64,000 nt of DNA from Modestobacter italicus (GCF_000306785.1 NC_017955.1:124001-188000), one strand, 5' to 3'; counted from the first letter of the stretch, positions 34,720 to 43,951 are shown. The notes: generated by a model not told the origin, from the sequence alone. Numbers and translations are program-made.

Positions 34720-35622
34720 TCAGCGGACGCGGGCGGTGAACCCGAGCACCAGCCCGGCGGCGACCACGGCGATGCCCAGCCACACCAGCGGCCCGGGCAC
34801 CGCGCCGCCCATGGCCACGCCGACCCCGGCGGCGGCGACCGGTGCGACGCCGGTGAGCAGGCCGGCCCGGGCGGTGCCCAGCCGGCCGACCGCGGAGTAC
34901 CAGAGCACGAAGGCGACAGCGGTCATCCCGACCGCCAGGTACCCGACGGCGGCGAGCGCGCGGCCGTCGAGCCGGCCCAGCGCCCCGGGCCCCTCGACGG
35001 CCAGACCGAGGACGCCGAGGACCACGGCGGCCAGCCAGGTGGTGTGCACCGACACGCCCCACGCCCCGTGCCGGGTGAGCACCGGGACGGCCAGCAGGGT
35101 GAACCCCGCCTCGCAGCCGAGCACGACGACCGCCCAGCCCAGGCCCACGGCGTCGCTGCGGCCGAGCCCCTGCACCAGTCCGGCGCCCGCGGTGACGACC
35201 GCCGCCGCCAGCAGCACCCGCGGCTCGGGTCGCCGTCCGGTCATCAGCGGTCCGACGACGGCCAGCGCGACCGGCACGCTCGCCACCGCGACCCCGAGCA
35301 CCGCCGGCTCGGCGTGCTCGGACCCGCGCACCAACGCGACGTTGAACAGCACCATCCCGGTGCCGACGATGCCGAGGAGCCAGGCCCACTCGGTGCCGCG
35401 CGGCCGCGTCACCGACCGCCCGGTGAGCCGGGCGAGTCCGAGCAGGAGCAGGCAGGCGACGGCGTACCGGAGCGACTGCGCGGTGAGCAGCGGCGCGCCG
35501 GCGAGGACGGCGGAGATCGCCACGCTGCCACCGACGAAGCCCATCGCGGTCGCACCGGTGACGGCGGCGGATGCGGCGGACCGCTGCTGGGGCGGGTCGA
35601 GCAGGGTCGTCATGGCTGTCAT
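34720..35622 (-). CDS. EamA/DMT-family transporter
   Basis: A 300-aa membrane protein with about ten helices in two repeats, typical of the drug/metabolite transporter family (rhtA/ydcZ-like). It probably exports amino acids or other metabolites. ATG 35622 has AGGGGG about 7 nt upstream; a second ATG is 9 bp later. It is divergent from the MocR gene, and the gap carries an inverted repeat, so MocR probably regulates it. Confidence 0.85.
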   Translation of the reverse strand: MTAMTTLLDPPQQRSAASAAVTGATAMGFVGGSVAISAVLAGAPLLTAQSLRYAVACLLLLGLARLTGRSVTRPRGTEWAWLLGIVGTGMVLFNVALVRGSEHAEPAVLGVAVASVPVALAVVGPLMTGRRPEPRVLLAAAVVTAGAGLVQGLGRSDAVGLGWAVVVLGCEAGFTLLAVPVLTRHGAWGVSVHTTWLAAVVLGVLGLAVEGPGALGRLDGRALAAVGYLAVGMTAVAFVLWYSAVGRLGTARAGLLTGVAPVAAAGVGVAMGGAVPGPLVWLGIAVVAAGLVLGFTARVR

Positions 35623-35635
35623 GCTGCTGGCCCCC

Positions 35636-35679
35636 TGGTCCACTGTTGAGGGCCAATCGCCGACGTCGGGAGTGGACCA
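35636..35679. promoter_or_regulatory. Inverted repeat between EamA and MocR genes
   Basis: Perfect 9-bp arms TGGTCCACT (35636-35644) and AGTGGACCA (35671-35679) separated by 26 bp, the second touching the MocR start codon. Its position fits an operator bound by the MocR protein to control itself and the transporter. Confidence 0.7.
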
Positions 35680-37095
35680 ATGCCGGGCACCGACTTCCTC
35701 CAGCTCGACCCGGCGGCAGCGCCGGCGCGCGGGCTGACCGACTGGCTGACCGCGGCGGTGCGGGCGGCGGTCCTGGACGGCCGGCTGACGGCGGGGGACC
35801 GGCTCCCGGCGACCCGGACGTTGGCCGCCGACCTGGGCACCGCCCGCGGGGTGGTGGTCGAGGCGTACCAGCGGCTGGTGGACGAGGGCCTGGTCGCGGC
35901 CCGACCCGGGGCGGGCACGGTCGTGCTGCCCCGGTCGGTCGCCGTGCCCCCTCGCCCGGCGGTCGCCACACCGGCCGGCCCGGTGCGGCTGCCGGTGCCG
36001 ACCGACCGGCCGCTGCTCGACGGGGTGATCGACCTGTCGCCCGGCGTCCCCGACCTGGCGGCCTTCCCGCGGGCGGCGTGGCTGCGGGCCGAGCGTGCGG
36101 TGCTGCGGGACGCCTCCGCGGCGGACCTGGGCTACGGCGACCCGCGGGGGAGCGCCCGGCTGCGGGGTGAGCTGGCCGGGTGGCTCGGGCGGACGCGCGG
36201 GCTGCAGGTGGCTCCGGAGCAGGTGCTCGTGGTGGCCGGGGTGGCGCAGGCGCTCGCGCTGCTGGCCCAGACGCTGCGGTCCCGCGCGGCGGTGGCGATC
36301 GCCGTGGAGGACCCGGGGTCCCGCGGCGCGCGGGAGGAGTTCGTGCACTGGGGGCTGCGACCGGTGGGGGTGCCGGTGGACGCTGAGGGCCTGGTCGTGC
36401 CGGCGCTCCCCGCGGTGCCGGCGGTGGTGGTGACGCCGGCCCACCAGTTCCCGACCGGGGTGGTGCTGTCGCCGGCGCGGCGGCGCGAGCTGCTGGCCTG
36501 GGCGCGGGACGGCGGCGGGCTGGTCGTCGAGGACGACTACGACGCCGAGCACCGGTACGACCGGGCGCCGGTGCCGGCGTTGCAGCCCTCGGCGCCGGAG
36601 CACGTGGCGCACACCGGGAGCACGTCGAAGACGCTGGCCCCGGGGATGCGGCTGGGCTGGCTGGTCGCGCCGGCCGGCTGGGACGCCGACCTGGTGGCGG
36701 CCAAGCACGCGAGCGACCTGGGCAGCCCGGCCCTGCCCCAGCTGGTGCTGGCGGAGCTGCTCCGGTCAGGGGAGTACGACCGGCACCTGCGGCGGGTGCG
36801 GGGCCGGCAGCGGGCGCGGCGGGACGCGCTGCTGGCGGCCCTGACCCGCTTCCTCCCGGAGGCGCAGGTCAGCGGGGTGGCCGCAGGCCTGCACCTGCTG
36901 GTCACCTTCCCGGGCTCGGACGCCGACGACGTGGCCCAGGCGGCGTCGGCGCGGGAGGCCGGGGTCGTCGTCCACCCGTTGTCCTGGCACCGGACGACCC
37001 CCGGCGACCCGGGGCTCGTCATCGGCTACGCCGCCTCCCCGCCCGACCGCCTGCACGCCGCCGTCGAGCGCCTGGCCCGCGCGCTGCACCGCTGA
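35680..37095 (+). CDS. MocR/PdxR-type GntR-aminotransferase regulator
   Basis: A 471-aa protein with an N-terminal GntR winged helix (RLTAGDRLPATRTLAADLGT, GVVVEAYQRL) and a class I aminotransferase domain. The PLP Lys is in STSKTLAPGMRLGW, and VEDDYDAEH carries the Asp that contacts the pyridine nitrogen. MocR proteins sense PLP or a PLP-amino acid adduct. It is divergent from the EamA transporter and likely controls it. Confidence 0.9.
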   Translation: MPGTDFLQLDPAAAPARGLTDWLTAAVRAAVLDGRLTAGDRLPATRTLAADLGTARGVVVEAYQRLVDEGLVAARPGAGTVVLPRSVAVPPRPAVATPAGPVRLPVPTDRPLLDGVIDLSPGVPDLAAFPRAAWLRAERAVLRDASAADLGYGDPRGSARLRGELAGWLGRTRGLQVAPEQVLVVAGVAQALALLAQTLRSRAAVAIAVEDPGSRGAREEFVHWGLRPVGVPVDAEGLVVPALPAVPAVVVTPAHQFPTGVVLSPARRRELLAWARDGGGLVVEDDYDAEHRYDRAPVPALQPSAPEHVAHTGSTSKTLAPGMRLGWLVAPAGWDADLVAAKHASDLGSPALPQLVLAELLRSGEYDRHLRRVRGRQRARRDALLAALTRFLPEAQVSGVAAGLHLLVTFPGSDADDVAQAASAREAGVVVHPLSWHRTTPGDPGLVIGYAASPPDRLHAAVERLARALHR

Positions 37096-37120
37096 CGTCC
37101 GGACGGCCCGCCGCTCAGTA

Positions 37121-37139
37121 GACCCGGCTCGGCCGGGTC
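37121..37139 (+). terminator. Short hairpin after MocR gene
   Basis: GACCCGGC (37121-37128) pairs perfectly with GCCGGGTC (37132-37139) around a 3-nt loop, 25 bp after the stop codon. Confidence 0.6.
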
Positions 37140-37747
37140 ACTCGGTAGGCACCGCAGCATCGGCCAGAAAAGGGCGGTCATCATCGAGCGGGCCCGGTCG
37201 TCCAGGCCGTCGACGAGCGCGTCCATTCGCAACAGAAGCGGGCGACGTGCCTAGCCGCCTGGTCTCCTTTCGCCGGCCGCACCGTGACGACGACCTTGCG
37301 GGCGGGAGGGGCGTGCGGGTGCTGGCGTCCCCGCCGCCGCGCCGCGTGGGTGACCGGCTCGGCACCCGCCCGGCCGACGCGGTTGAGCTGGCCGGCTACG
37401 CGCACCTTTTGCGACGCTGACGGGCGACGGCGACGGGCGACAACGACGGCCCCGCTTCTCAGCCTGACTCCCCGACTAGACAGTCGCCACAGGGCTGTGG
37501 GCGGCCATTAAGGTTGAAGATTGTCGAGCGCTTACCTGCGTCACATCGGCCTTGGTTGTGAGAGGCAGCCAGTCTCAAGTTCGTGCATCAACTGGGCGTG
37601 TCGGCCGTTGGACCTGCGGCGGCGCAGACAAGTAGCGGGCAGCAAGCTGCGGTGTTTGACTCGGCTGCCCGTGCATGGTCCGCTGTCCTGGCAGTCTATG
37701 ACTGGCCCAATTCGAGTGTTGTCGTGCGAGATGAAACTGGGGGAAAC
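37140..37747. other. Gene-poor transition into the AT-richer island
   Basis: About 600 bp without a convincing gene. To about 37430 the DNA is GC-rich like the host and holds only short open frames that look like eroded coding remains. From about 37500 the base composition falls toward AT and stays so through the island. The island's promoter probably lies in 37500-37747. A frame open from 37583 runs into the first island gene, but the stretch before 37748 looks non-coding. Confidence 0.5.
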
Positions 37748-38593
37748 ATGGCTAAACCGACAGGTGCGGTCAATGACCCCTTCAATCTTTCGCTTGCCTG
37801 GACGGCTATAGCGGCGCTTGGGCTAATCGCTCTCGGACTGGTGTTCAATTGGGTAGGTGACGACGGTACACTCCTCGACAGCACCGGCGGGGCGCTATTT
37901 TCCCTCGGCCTAGTGACCTTTATTTCCGACTTCTACCTTCGGCGCGCCTACACGTACGACCTGATACGGCTAGTTGAGCTGTCCGGACACGTGAAGGATG
38001 TTGGCTTTCGCCGAGCTGAGACTGACCGACACATTGGGTGGGCGCAGATATTCGCTGGCGGGACGGCGTATCGTTTCTATTTGCCTGTACCGACAGCCTG
38101 GCTATCACGTGAGTGGCCGTCTGTACTTGATGCTGCTCAGAAGCGCGACGTGGCGGTTTCCGTCTACTTGCCGGATCCTGCAGGACCCTTGCTGGCTTCA
38201 CAAGCTGGCCTTGTAGGTCAGGATGCGGAAAGATTTGCAGCAAGCCTTGAGGGTGTTGCTGAGACCATAGAGGCTGACTGGAAGAACGCAGCAGCTGCCA
38301 ACTTGCTGAGGCCGGGGTCCCACGTGACCATCTACCTGGTGACGGACCTTATGCCTTGCGGGCTCGTGAGCGTAGACGCTAAACATGCGCTGTTAGCGCA
38401 TGAGGTAGCGGTCCGCACGACTCAAGGTCCCATCGTCTTCCAGTTCGAGAAGGAGGATGAATCCGTCCCGCTACCGTGGTTCAGTCGACAGTGGGAGAAC
38501 ATCTCCAAGAAGACGTACGACAAGAAGTACGAGTCCTCGACGCCGACTCTGGACCTAGCACGATCCCGAACCCCAATCGAGGAGCCCACTTGA
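37748..38593 (+). CDS. Island protein with two membrane helices and a cytoplasmic domain
   Basis: A 281-aa protein. Two N-terminal membrane helices (about 16-36 and 44-64) are followed by a soluble region of about 210 residues with WAQIFAGGTAYRFYLPVPTA and later DAAQKRDVAVSVYLPDPAG. I cannot assign the soluble domain to a family. ATG 37748 has GGGGGAAAC directly upstream. Its stop overlaps the DUF262 gene by 4 bp (TTGA), so the two are coupled, which fits a sensor or membrane effector of a two-gene defence system (inference). Confidence 0.75.
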   Translation: MAKPTGAVNDPFNLSLAWTAIAALGLIALGLVFNWVGDDGTLLDSTGGALFSLGLVTFISDFYLRRAYTYDLIRLVELSGHVKDVGFRRAETDRHIGWAQIFAGGTAYRFYLPVPTAWLSREWPSVLDAAQKRDVAVSVYLPDPAGPLLASQAGLVGQDAERFAASLEGVAETIEADWKNAAAANLLRPGSHVTIYLVTDLMPCGLVSVDAKHALLAHEVAVRTTQGPIVFQFEKEDESVPLPWFSRQWENISKKTYDKKYESSTPTLDLARSRTPIEEPT

Positions 38594-40233
38594 CTCTAGC
38601 GCGCACCAAGGCTGAAGCCATTGACCTCGCGGCGTTATTGCAGGGAATCGATGACGGACTTGTAGTGTTGCCGGACTTTCAACGTGACTTCAAGTGGACC
38701 GACAAGGATGTTGTAGCCCTTCTGGCCACCGTGCTAAGTGGCTGGCCCATAGGTAGCTTAATGCTGGTCGAGGGGCCGCCCAGCTTTTTTCAGGTTCGCT
38801 CCTTTGAGGCGGCCCCTGCAGCCGAGGATGCAAGGTCTGTCGTTTTTACCGTGCTCGACGGACAGCAGCGGCTCACAGCGCTCTATCACTCGCTCTACGG
38901 TAAGGGTGACTTCAGGTACGCCTTGCACCTCGACAAGCTCGGAGAGGCGACGGTTGACGATCTTGAGGATGCTCTTCAGGCGCATTCGATAGCAGACTGG
39001 GTGAGAAGCTTCATGCGTCCCGTCGAGCAAGGAGAGCAACGCATTGTCCCTATGACGGCTCTGCGCAGTCCTGCCGACTTCTTCGCGTGGCGAGACTCCG
39101 TAGTCGCCACCCTTCCGTCAAGTCACCGCACAGAGTGGGTCGGCAGCATTGACCGGCTTTACAGGAGGCTCCTGTCTGGAGTCGACCGGTACACCATTCC
39201 ATCGATCATCGTCGGAAGTTCGATAGCGGCGGAGGCGATTGCGCGCATATTCGAACGCGTCAACCAGACCGGGTGGAAACTTAGCACCTTCGATTTGATG
39301 GTCGCGAAGTCGTTTACCACGGACTTCAACTTGCGCCGCGTCTGGGATGCGAGCCAGGTGCAATACCCCCGGCTCGCCGCCTTTTTGGAGGGTGATGGAC
39401 TTCCAGTCCTGCACACCATCGCTCTACGGGAAGCTAAGGATCTCCGTCAATCTGCTGTTCTGAGGTTATCTGGTGGTGACATCCGCGACCGTTGGTCACA
39501 AGCCTGCCACGCCATGGACGCTGCTATAGCATTCTTAGCTAATCGCTGCGGTGTCGCCAGACCTGAGTGGTTGCCGTACCAAAATCTCATGACTGTTCTT
39601 GGTGCTCTGGCTCAGGATGTCGACCTTGACTCGATCGCAGACGAGCTGACTAGCTGGTTTTGGTTTGTCGCGGCATCAGGAGCATATGACGTCGGCTCGA
39701 ATACAACGGCGGTTCGCGACTATGTGCAGCTCCGAGGTGACCAGCCGCAGGAACCTCGTCGCGATGTAACGATTCTTGTAGCTGACGCGATCACCTCGAC
39801 TCCCCGTCGGAAGCAGTCCTTCTACAAGACGTTTCGATGTGCCCTTGTGGCCAACGGCGCCAGGGACCTGATAACTGACCAATTGATTGTCAGTGATCGA
39901 CTCGGTGAAGGAGTGCTGTCCAGGGTATGGGCGCTCAGCATGTTCCTGCGGGATCATCCTGGTGTGTCCGATGGCCCTCGGCCCTCCGCTCGCACCCTCA
40001 GCACAGTTTTGTCCTTGAGTTCCCCGTCGTTCTTTGCTCGGCAGGTGCCGCAAGAGTCGGGAATCGTTTCCCTGCGCCATGCTCATGATGGCGCTGGGCA
40101 GATGCTGGAAACGAGAACGTTTAATGCGGACGATTCGAATGTTGACCAGTTAATGCGTGGTCGCCTTCGCGAGTATGTTGATTTCTTAGAACGCCAAGGG
40201 CTTCGCGTAGTCACTCTTGAAGAGCAGGAGTAG
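38590..40233 (+). CDS. DUF262 (GmrS-like) protein
   Basis: A 547-aa protein with the DUF262/GmrS N-terminal domain: PDFQRDFKW (residues 28-36) and the nucleotide-binding motif LDGQQRLTAL (D90-G-Q-Q-R). GmrS-type domains belong to modification-dependent restriction systems and bind or hydrolyse nucleotides. The usual C-terminal DUF1524/HNH nuclease partner is not recognisable here, and the C-terminal half is unassigned. TTG 38590 overlaps the upstream gene's stop, and GAGGAG lies 6 nt before it. Confidence 0.85.
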   Translation: MTLARTKAEAIDLAALLQGIDDGLVVLPDFQRDFKWTDKDVVALLATVLSGWPIGSLMLVEGPPSFFQVRSFEAAPAAEDARSVVFTVLDGQQRLTALYHSLYGKGDFRYALHLDKLGEATVDDLEDALQAHSIADWVRSFMRPVEQGEQRIVPMTALRSPADFFAWRDSVVATLPSSHRTEWVGSIDRLYRRLLSGVDRYTIPSIIVGSSIAAEAIARIFERVNQTGWKLSTFDLMVAKSFTTDFNLRRVWDASQVQYPRLAAFLEGDGLPVLHTIALREAKDLRQSAVLRLSGGDIRDRWSQACHAMDAAIAFLANRCGVARPEWLPYQNLMTVLGALAQDVDLDSIADELTSWFWFVAASGAYDVGSNTTAVRDYVQLRGDQPQEPRRDVTILVADAITSTPRRKQSFYKTFRCALVANGARDLITDQLIVSDRLGEGVLSRVWALSMFLRDHPGVSDGPRPSARTLSTVLSLSSPSFFARQVPQESGIVSLRHAHDGAGQMLETRTFNADDSNVDQLMRGRLREYVDFLERQGLRVVTLEEQE

Positions 40234-40240
40234 TTGCCTC

Positions 40241-40333
40241 GTGACTTGGAATGGATTCGACCCATCAGTAACCGCGCTATTGGCAGAATGCCTTGTCGAC
40301 GCCCTTCGAGCTGACGGTCGTTCGACTGCCTAG
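40241..40333 (+). pseudogene. Truncated third island gene
   Basis: A 30-codon frame from GTG 40241 (AGGAG about 10 nt upstream) reading MTWNGFDPSVTALLAECLVD and ending at TAG 40333. It follows the DUF262 gene by 7 bp and has the same AT-rich codon use. It stops exactly where host DNA resumes, overlapping the stop of the convergent CoxG-like gene. It looks like the start of a longer third gene cut off at the island edge. The family cannot be told from 30 residues. Confidence 0.6.
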
Positions 40334-41010
40334 CCGCGGCGACCCAGGAGGTAGCCGACCCAGACGCCGAGCAGGGTGAGCAGACCGCCGCCGGCGGCGC
40401 CCACCAGCAGCGGCTTCGCCTCGGCGGGCACCCAGCTCCCTGCGGCCGCCGGGGCCTTCCCGTAGGTCACCGGCGCCGTCGGGGCCGACGGTCCCGCGGG
40501 ACCGCCGGCGGCGGCCTGGACCCGGGTGTCGCTGACCGCCGGCGCCGACGGGGTCACGTCGGCCACCACGTTCGGCTCGGACAGCTCCTTGTCCACCGCG
40601 GCGAAGAACTGGCCGGCCATCCGCTTGGCCACCCCGGTGATCATCCGCTGACCCACCCCGGCCACCGCGCCGCCGACCACGGCGTCCGCCGAGTAGGTCA
40701 GCTCGGTGCCCTCACCGGACGGCGCCAGGTCGATCTTCACCGTGGCGCGCACCGAGCCCGGCCCACCCGAGCCCGAGGCGTGCATGACGTAGGACTTTGG
40801 GAAGGAGAGGTCGCTGAGCCGTACCTCGCCGGAGTACTTCCCGCGGACCGCACCGACGCCGGCCGAGACGACCATCGTGTAGCTGTCCTCGCCGACCTGC
40901 TGCAGGGTCTCGCAGCCGGGGATCGTCCGCGCCAGCACCGCCGGGTCGGTGATGACCGCCCAGACCTGCTCGGGCGCCGCCGAGAGCACCGCACTGCCGT
41001 CCAGGTTCAC
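40330..41010 (-). CDS. coxG: CoxG-like SRPBCC protein with C-terminal membrane anchor
   Basis: A 226-aa protein. Residues 1-145 are a CoxG/SRPBCC domain (LDGSAVLSAAPEQVWAVITD, PAVLARTIPGCE). A Pro/Ala-rich linker leads to a single C-terminal membrane helix (about 199-220) with the end LLGRRG. CoxG proteins anchor or help assemble molybdenum hydroxylases at the membrane. GTG 41010 overlaps the large-subunit stop by 4 bp. It is last in the operon, and the island starts right at its stop codon. Confidence 0.85.
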   Translation of the reverse strand: MNLDGSAVLSAAPEQVWAVITDPAVLARTIPGCETLQQVGEDSYTMVVSAGVGAVRGKYSGEVRLSDLSFPKSYVMHASGSGGPGSVRATVKIDLAPSGEGTELTYSADAVVGGAVAGVGQRMITGVAKRMAGQFFAAVDKELSEPNVVADVTPSAPAVSDTRVQAAAGGPAGPSAPTAPVTYGKAPAAAGSWVPAEAKPLLVGAAGGGLLTLLGVWVGYLLGRRG

Positions 41011-43415
41011 GCGAGCACTCCAGTCGTCGTGTTGGCCACCTGGTCCGCGTCCGAGCGCACCAGGTCGTACAGCTCCGTGGGCGAGATCGGCATCGCCGCG
41101 ATCCGCCGTCCCACCGCGTCCTCGATCGCCGAGGCGATCGCCGCCGACCCGGGGATCACACCGGCCTCGCCGGCGCCCTTGAGGCCCAGCGGGTTCAGCG
41201 GCGACGCCGTCTCCTGGTGGTCGATCACCACGTCGGGCACCTCGGAGGCGTAGGGCATGAGGAAGTCCATGAACGAGGCGTTCTGCAGTTGCCCGTCGCG
41301 GTCGTAGGCCATCCGCTCGTACAGCGCCCCGCCGACACCCTGCGCGACGCCGCCGTGCACCTGCCCCTCGACGATCATCGGGTTCACCACGTTGCCGCAG
41401 TCGTGCACCACGGCATAGTCGACGACCTCGATCTCCCAGGTCAGCGGGTCGATCTCCACCACCGCGGCGTGCGCGCCGGAGGCGAAGGTCGACCGCACGG
41501 GGGAGTAGTAGTCGGTGTGCTCCAGGCCCGGCGCGTCCCCGACGGCGACCGGCGGCTTGGAGTCGTCGCCCGGCCCGGCGAACTGGGTGGCCTGCTTGGC
41601 CGCCTCGTCGAAGGCGTACCGCAGCGGGTTGGACAGCACCGCGACCGTGCGCAGCGGGATCGAGGCGCCCGGCGTCCCCTTGACCTGGACCAGGCCCTCG
41701 TCGATCTCCAGGTCGCCGGGGTCGACCTCGAGCACGTCGGCGGCGATCCGCAGCGCCTTCTCCTTGACCCCGCGCGCGGCCAGCGCGACGGCGTTGCCGC
41801 TCATCACCGCGGCCCGGGAGGCGAAGGTCCCGACGGCGTAGCCGAAGCGGCGGGTGTCGCCGGTGGTGACCTCGACGTCCTCCATCGGCACGCCGAGCTC
41901 GGAGGCGACCAGCTGGGCGAACACGGTCTCGTGCCCCTGCCCCTGCGAGGTCAGCCCGGTGGAGACCAGCACCTTGCCGCTGCCGAGGACCTGCACGTGC
42001 CCGCCCTCGTAGGGGCCGGGGCCGGTGCCCTCGACGTACATCGCCATCCCGATGCCCAGGTGCCTGCCGCGGGCGCGGGCCTCGGCGCGGCGCTCCTCGA
42101 CGGAGTCCCAGTGCACCAGGGCCTTGAGCTTGTCCATCAGCCCGACGTAGTCGCCGGAGTCGTAGATGACCGGCCGGCCGTCCTGGAACGTGAGGTGGTG
42201 GTCGTAGGGGAACTGGTCGGCCTGGATCAGGTTGCTCAGCCGTACCTCGGCCCGGTCCAGCCCGCGCTCCTGGGCGATCCGGTCCATCGCCCGCTCCATC
42301 GCGAAGCAGCCCTGCGGCCGGCCGGCCCCGCGGTACGGGGTCACGATCACCGTGTTGGTGTAGACGCTCTCCACCTGCACCCGGTAGACCGGGATCACGT
42401 ACGGGCCGACCAGCTGGGTCGCGGTCACGATCGGGACGATGATCCCGTAGGGCGTGTAGGCGCCGTTGTCGTGCCAGATGTGCACGTCGAGGGCCGTGAT
42501 CCGCCCGTCGTCGTCGTAGCCGACCGTCACCTCCTGGCGCTGCTGGCGCTCGTGGGCCGCGGAGATGAAGTGCTCGCGGCGGTCCTCGCTCCACTTCACC
42601 TCGTGGCCGAGCAGCCGGGCCGCCATCGGCACCAGCAGCTCCTCCGGCCACGGGTGCACGATCTTGACCCCGAAGCCGCCGCCGACGTCCGGGGCGATGA
42701 CCTCGACCTTCTCCAGCGACAGCTCCAGCTTCGCCGCGATCGCCGCGCGCACCGAGGTGGAGGCCTGGGTGCTGGTGTAGACCCGCAGCGAGGAGTCGTC
42801 GTCGTCCCAGCGGGCGTGCACGCCCTTGCCCTCCATGGGCATGGCGGCGCTGCGCTCGAAGTACTGGGTGAACGACAGCGTGTGCGGCGAGGCGGCCAGG
42901 GCCGGCTCGACGTCGCCGGTCTCCTGGTGGTGCCGGGCCGCGACGTTGTCCGGCACGTCGTCGTGGACGGCGTGCACCGCCGCGCGCGCCGCGTCGACCC
43001 CGACGACGACCGGCAGCTCCTCGTAGGTCACCGCGATCTTGTCCAGGGCGTCCTCGGCGACGTACCGGTCGGTGGCGACGACCATGACCACGGCCTCGCC
43101 GACGTGCTGGACCACGTCCTTGGCCAGCGGGTACCCGGTGCGCGGCGAGGTGAGCTGGGGGTGCGGGATGAGCACGGGCAGCGGTTCGGCCATCGGGCCG
43201 ACCAGGTCCTCGTAGGTGTAGACCGCCAGCAGGCCCTCGACGTCGACGGCCGCGGTGACGTCGATGTCGACGATCCGGGCGTGCGCGTAGGGGCTGCGGA
43301 GGAACGCCGCCGCGTACGCCGACGAGCCGATGTCGTCGAGGTAGCGGCCCTGGCCGGTGATCAGCCGGGCGTCCTCGCGCCGGCGGACCGGCTCCCCGAA
43401 CAGCTTGGTGGTCAC
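41007..43415 (-). CDS. Molybdenum hydroxylase large subunit (CoxL/XdhA-like, not CO dehydrogenase)
   Basis: An 802-aa molybdopterin-binding subunit of the xanthine dehydrogenase family. The catalytic Glu is in LKGAGEAGVIPGSAAIASAI near the C-terminus, and VIAPDVGGGFGVKI binds the cofactor. In place of the CO-dehydrogenase motif A-Y-x-C-S-F-R it reads TPYRGAGRPQGCF, so it belongs to the generic (form II) group and should hydroxylate an N-heterocycle or aldehyde. From the gene context a pyrimidine is a good candidate (inference). GTG 43415 overlaps the small-subunit stop by 4 bp. Confidence 0.88.
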   Translation of the reverse strand: MTTKLFGEPVRRREDARLITGQGRYLDDIGSSAYAAAFLRSPYAHARIVDIDVTAAVDVEGLLAVYTYEDLVGPMAEPLPVLIPHPQLTSPRTGYPLAKDVVQHVGEAVVMVVATDRYVAEDALDKIAVTYEELPVVVGVDAARAAVHAVHDDVPDNVAARHHQETGDVEPALAASPHTLSFTQYFERSAAMPMEGKGVHARWDDDDSSLRVYTSTQASTSVRAAIAAKLELSLEKVEVIAPDVGGGFGVKIVHPWPEELLVPMAARLLGHEVKWSEDRREHFISAAHERQQRQEVTVGYDDDGRITALDVHIWHDNGAYTPYGIIVPIVTATQLVGPYVIPVYRVQVESVYTNTVIVTPYRGAGRPQGCFAMERAMDRIAQERGLDRAEVRLSNLIQADQFPYDHHLTFQDGRPVIYDSGDYVGLMDKLKALVHWDSVEERRAEARARGRHLGIGMAMYVEGTGPGPYEGGHVQVLGSGKVLVSTGLTSQGQGHETVFAQLVASELGVPMEDVEVTTGDTRRFGYAVGTFASRAAVMSGNAVALAARGVKEKALRIAADVLEVDPGDLEIDEGLVQVKGTPGASIPLRTVAVLSNPLRYAFDEAAKQATQFAGPGDDSKPPVAVGDAPGLEHTDYYSPVRSTFASGAHAAVVEIDPLTWEIEVVDYAVVHDCGNVVNPMIVEGQVHGGVAQGVGGALYERMAYDRDGQLQNASFMDFLMPYASEVPDVVIDHQETASPLNPLGLKGAGEAGVIPGSAAIASAIEDAVGRRIAAMPISPTELYDLVRSDADQVANTTTGVLA

Positions 43416-43951
43416 CGGGCGCCGTCCTCTGCCGTCCTGGCGGACTCGCGCATGGCGTCCGCGGCGTACCGGCAGGCCTTCTTGATGTTGGCGTAGCCGG
43501 TGCACCGGCAGAGGTTGCCGCCGACCATCTCCTCGACCTCCTCGTCGGTGATCTCCACCGAGGCGTCCCGGGCGTCCAGGCCGGCGGCGATGGTGGTCAG
43601 GAAGCCCGGCGTGCAGAACCCGCACTGCAGGGCGTGGCACTCCCGGAAGGCCTCCTGGATCGGGTGCAGCACCTGGCCGCCCTGGTGGTCGGGCCGGGAG
43701 AGCCCCTCCACCGTGGTGACCCGGCGGCCGTCGACCTGGACGGCCAGCACCAGGCAGGAGCGGGTCGGCTCGCCGTCGACGAGCACCGTGCACGAGCCGC
43801 AGACCCCGTGCTCGCAGCCGACGTGCGTGCCGGTCAGCCCGAACTGGTGCCGCAGCGCGTCGGACAGCAGCCAGCGGACCGGGACGGTGGCTTCACGTGG
43901 AACACCGTTGACGACGACGGTGATGGTGCGCTCGGTCTGGGTGGTGGTCAC
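43412..43951 (-). CDS. Molybdenum hydroxylase small subunit, two [2Fe-2S]
   Basis: A 179-aa iron-sulfur subunit. The plant-type cluster ligands are GCEHGVCGSCTVLVDG plus a later Cys, and the C-terminal four-helix cluster uses CGFCTPGF and GNLCRCTGY. It passes electrons from the molybdenum site to the FAD subunit. GTG 43951 overlaps the FAD-subunit stop by 4 bp. Confidence 0.92.
   Translation of the reverse strand: MTTTQTERTITVVVNGVPREATVPVRWLLSDALRHQFGLTGTHVGCEHGVCGSCTVLVDGEPTRSCLVLAVQVDGRRVTTVEGLSRPDHQGGQVLHPIQEAFRECHALQCGFCTPGFLTTIAAGLDARDASVEITDEEVEEMVGGNLCRCTGYANIKKACRYAADAMRESARTAEDGAR

Larger units (their letters stand above)
37500..40333. mobile_element. Horizontally acquired island with defence-type genes
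   Basis: This stretch is clearly AT-richer than both sides: codons ending in A or T are common and TTG, TTT, AAT and TAG codons appear. It encodes two intact proteins (37748-38593 and 38590-40233) and the truncated start of a third (40241-40333). The right edge abuts the stop codon of the CoxG-like gene, and the left edge is near 37500. No integrase, transposase or flanking direct repeat was recognised, so how it arrived is unclear. Confidence 0.75.

Noticed and set aside
37140-37500. Short open frames as genes
   Set aside because: No ribosome-binding sites, no domains, inconsistent codon use; treated as eroded sequence.
37500-40333. Integrase, transposase or attachment repeats for the island
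   Set aside because: None could be recognised by eye at either edge.
41007-43415. CO dehydrogenase annotation for the large subunit
   Set aside because: The CO-specific A-Y-x-C-S-F-R loop is absent; the loop reads YRGAGRP, so it is a generic Mo hydroxylase.
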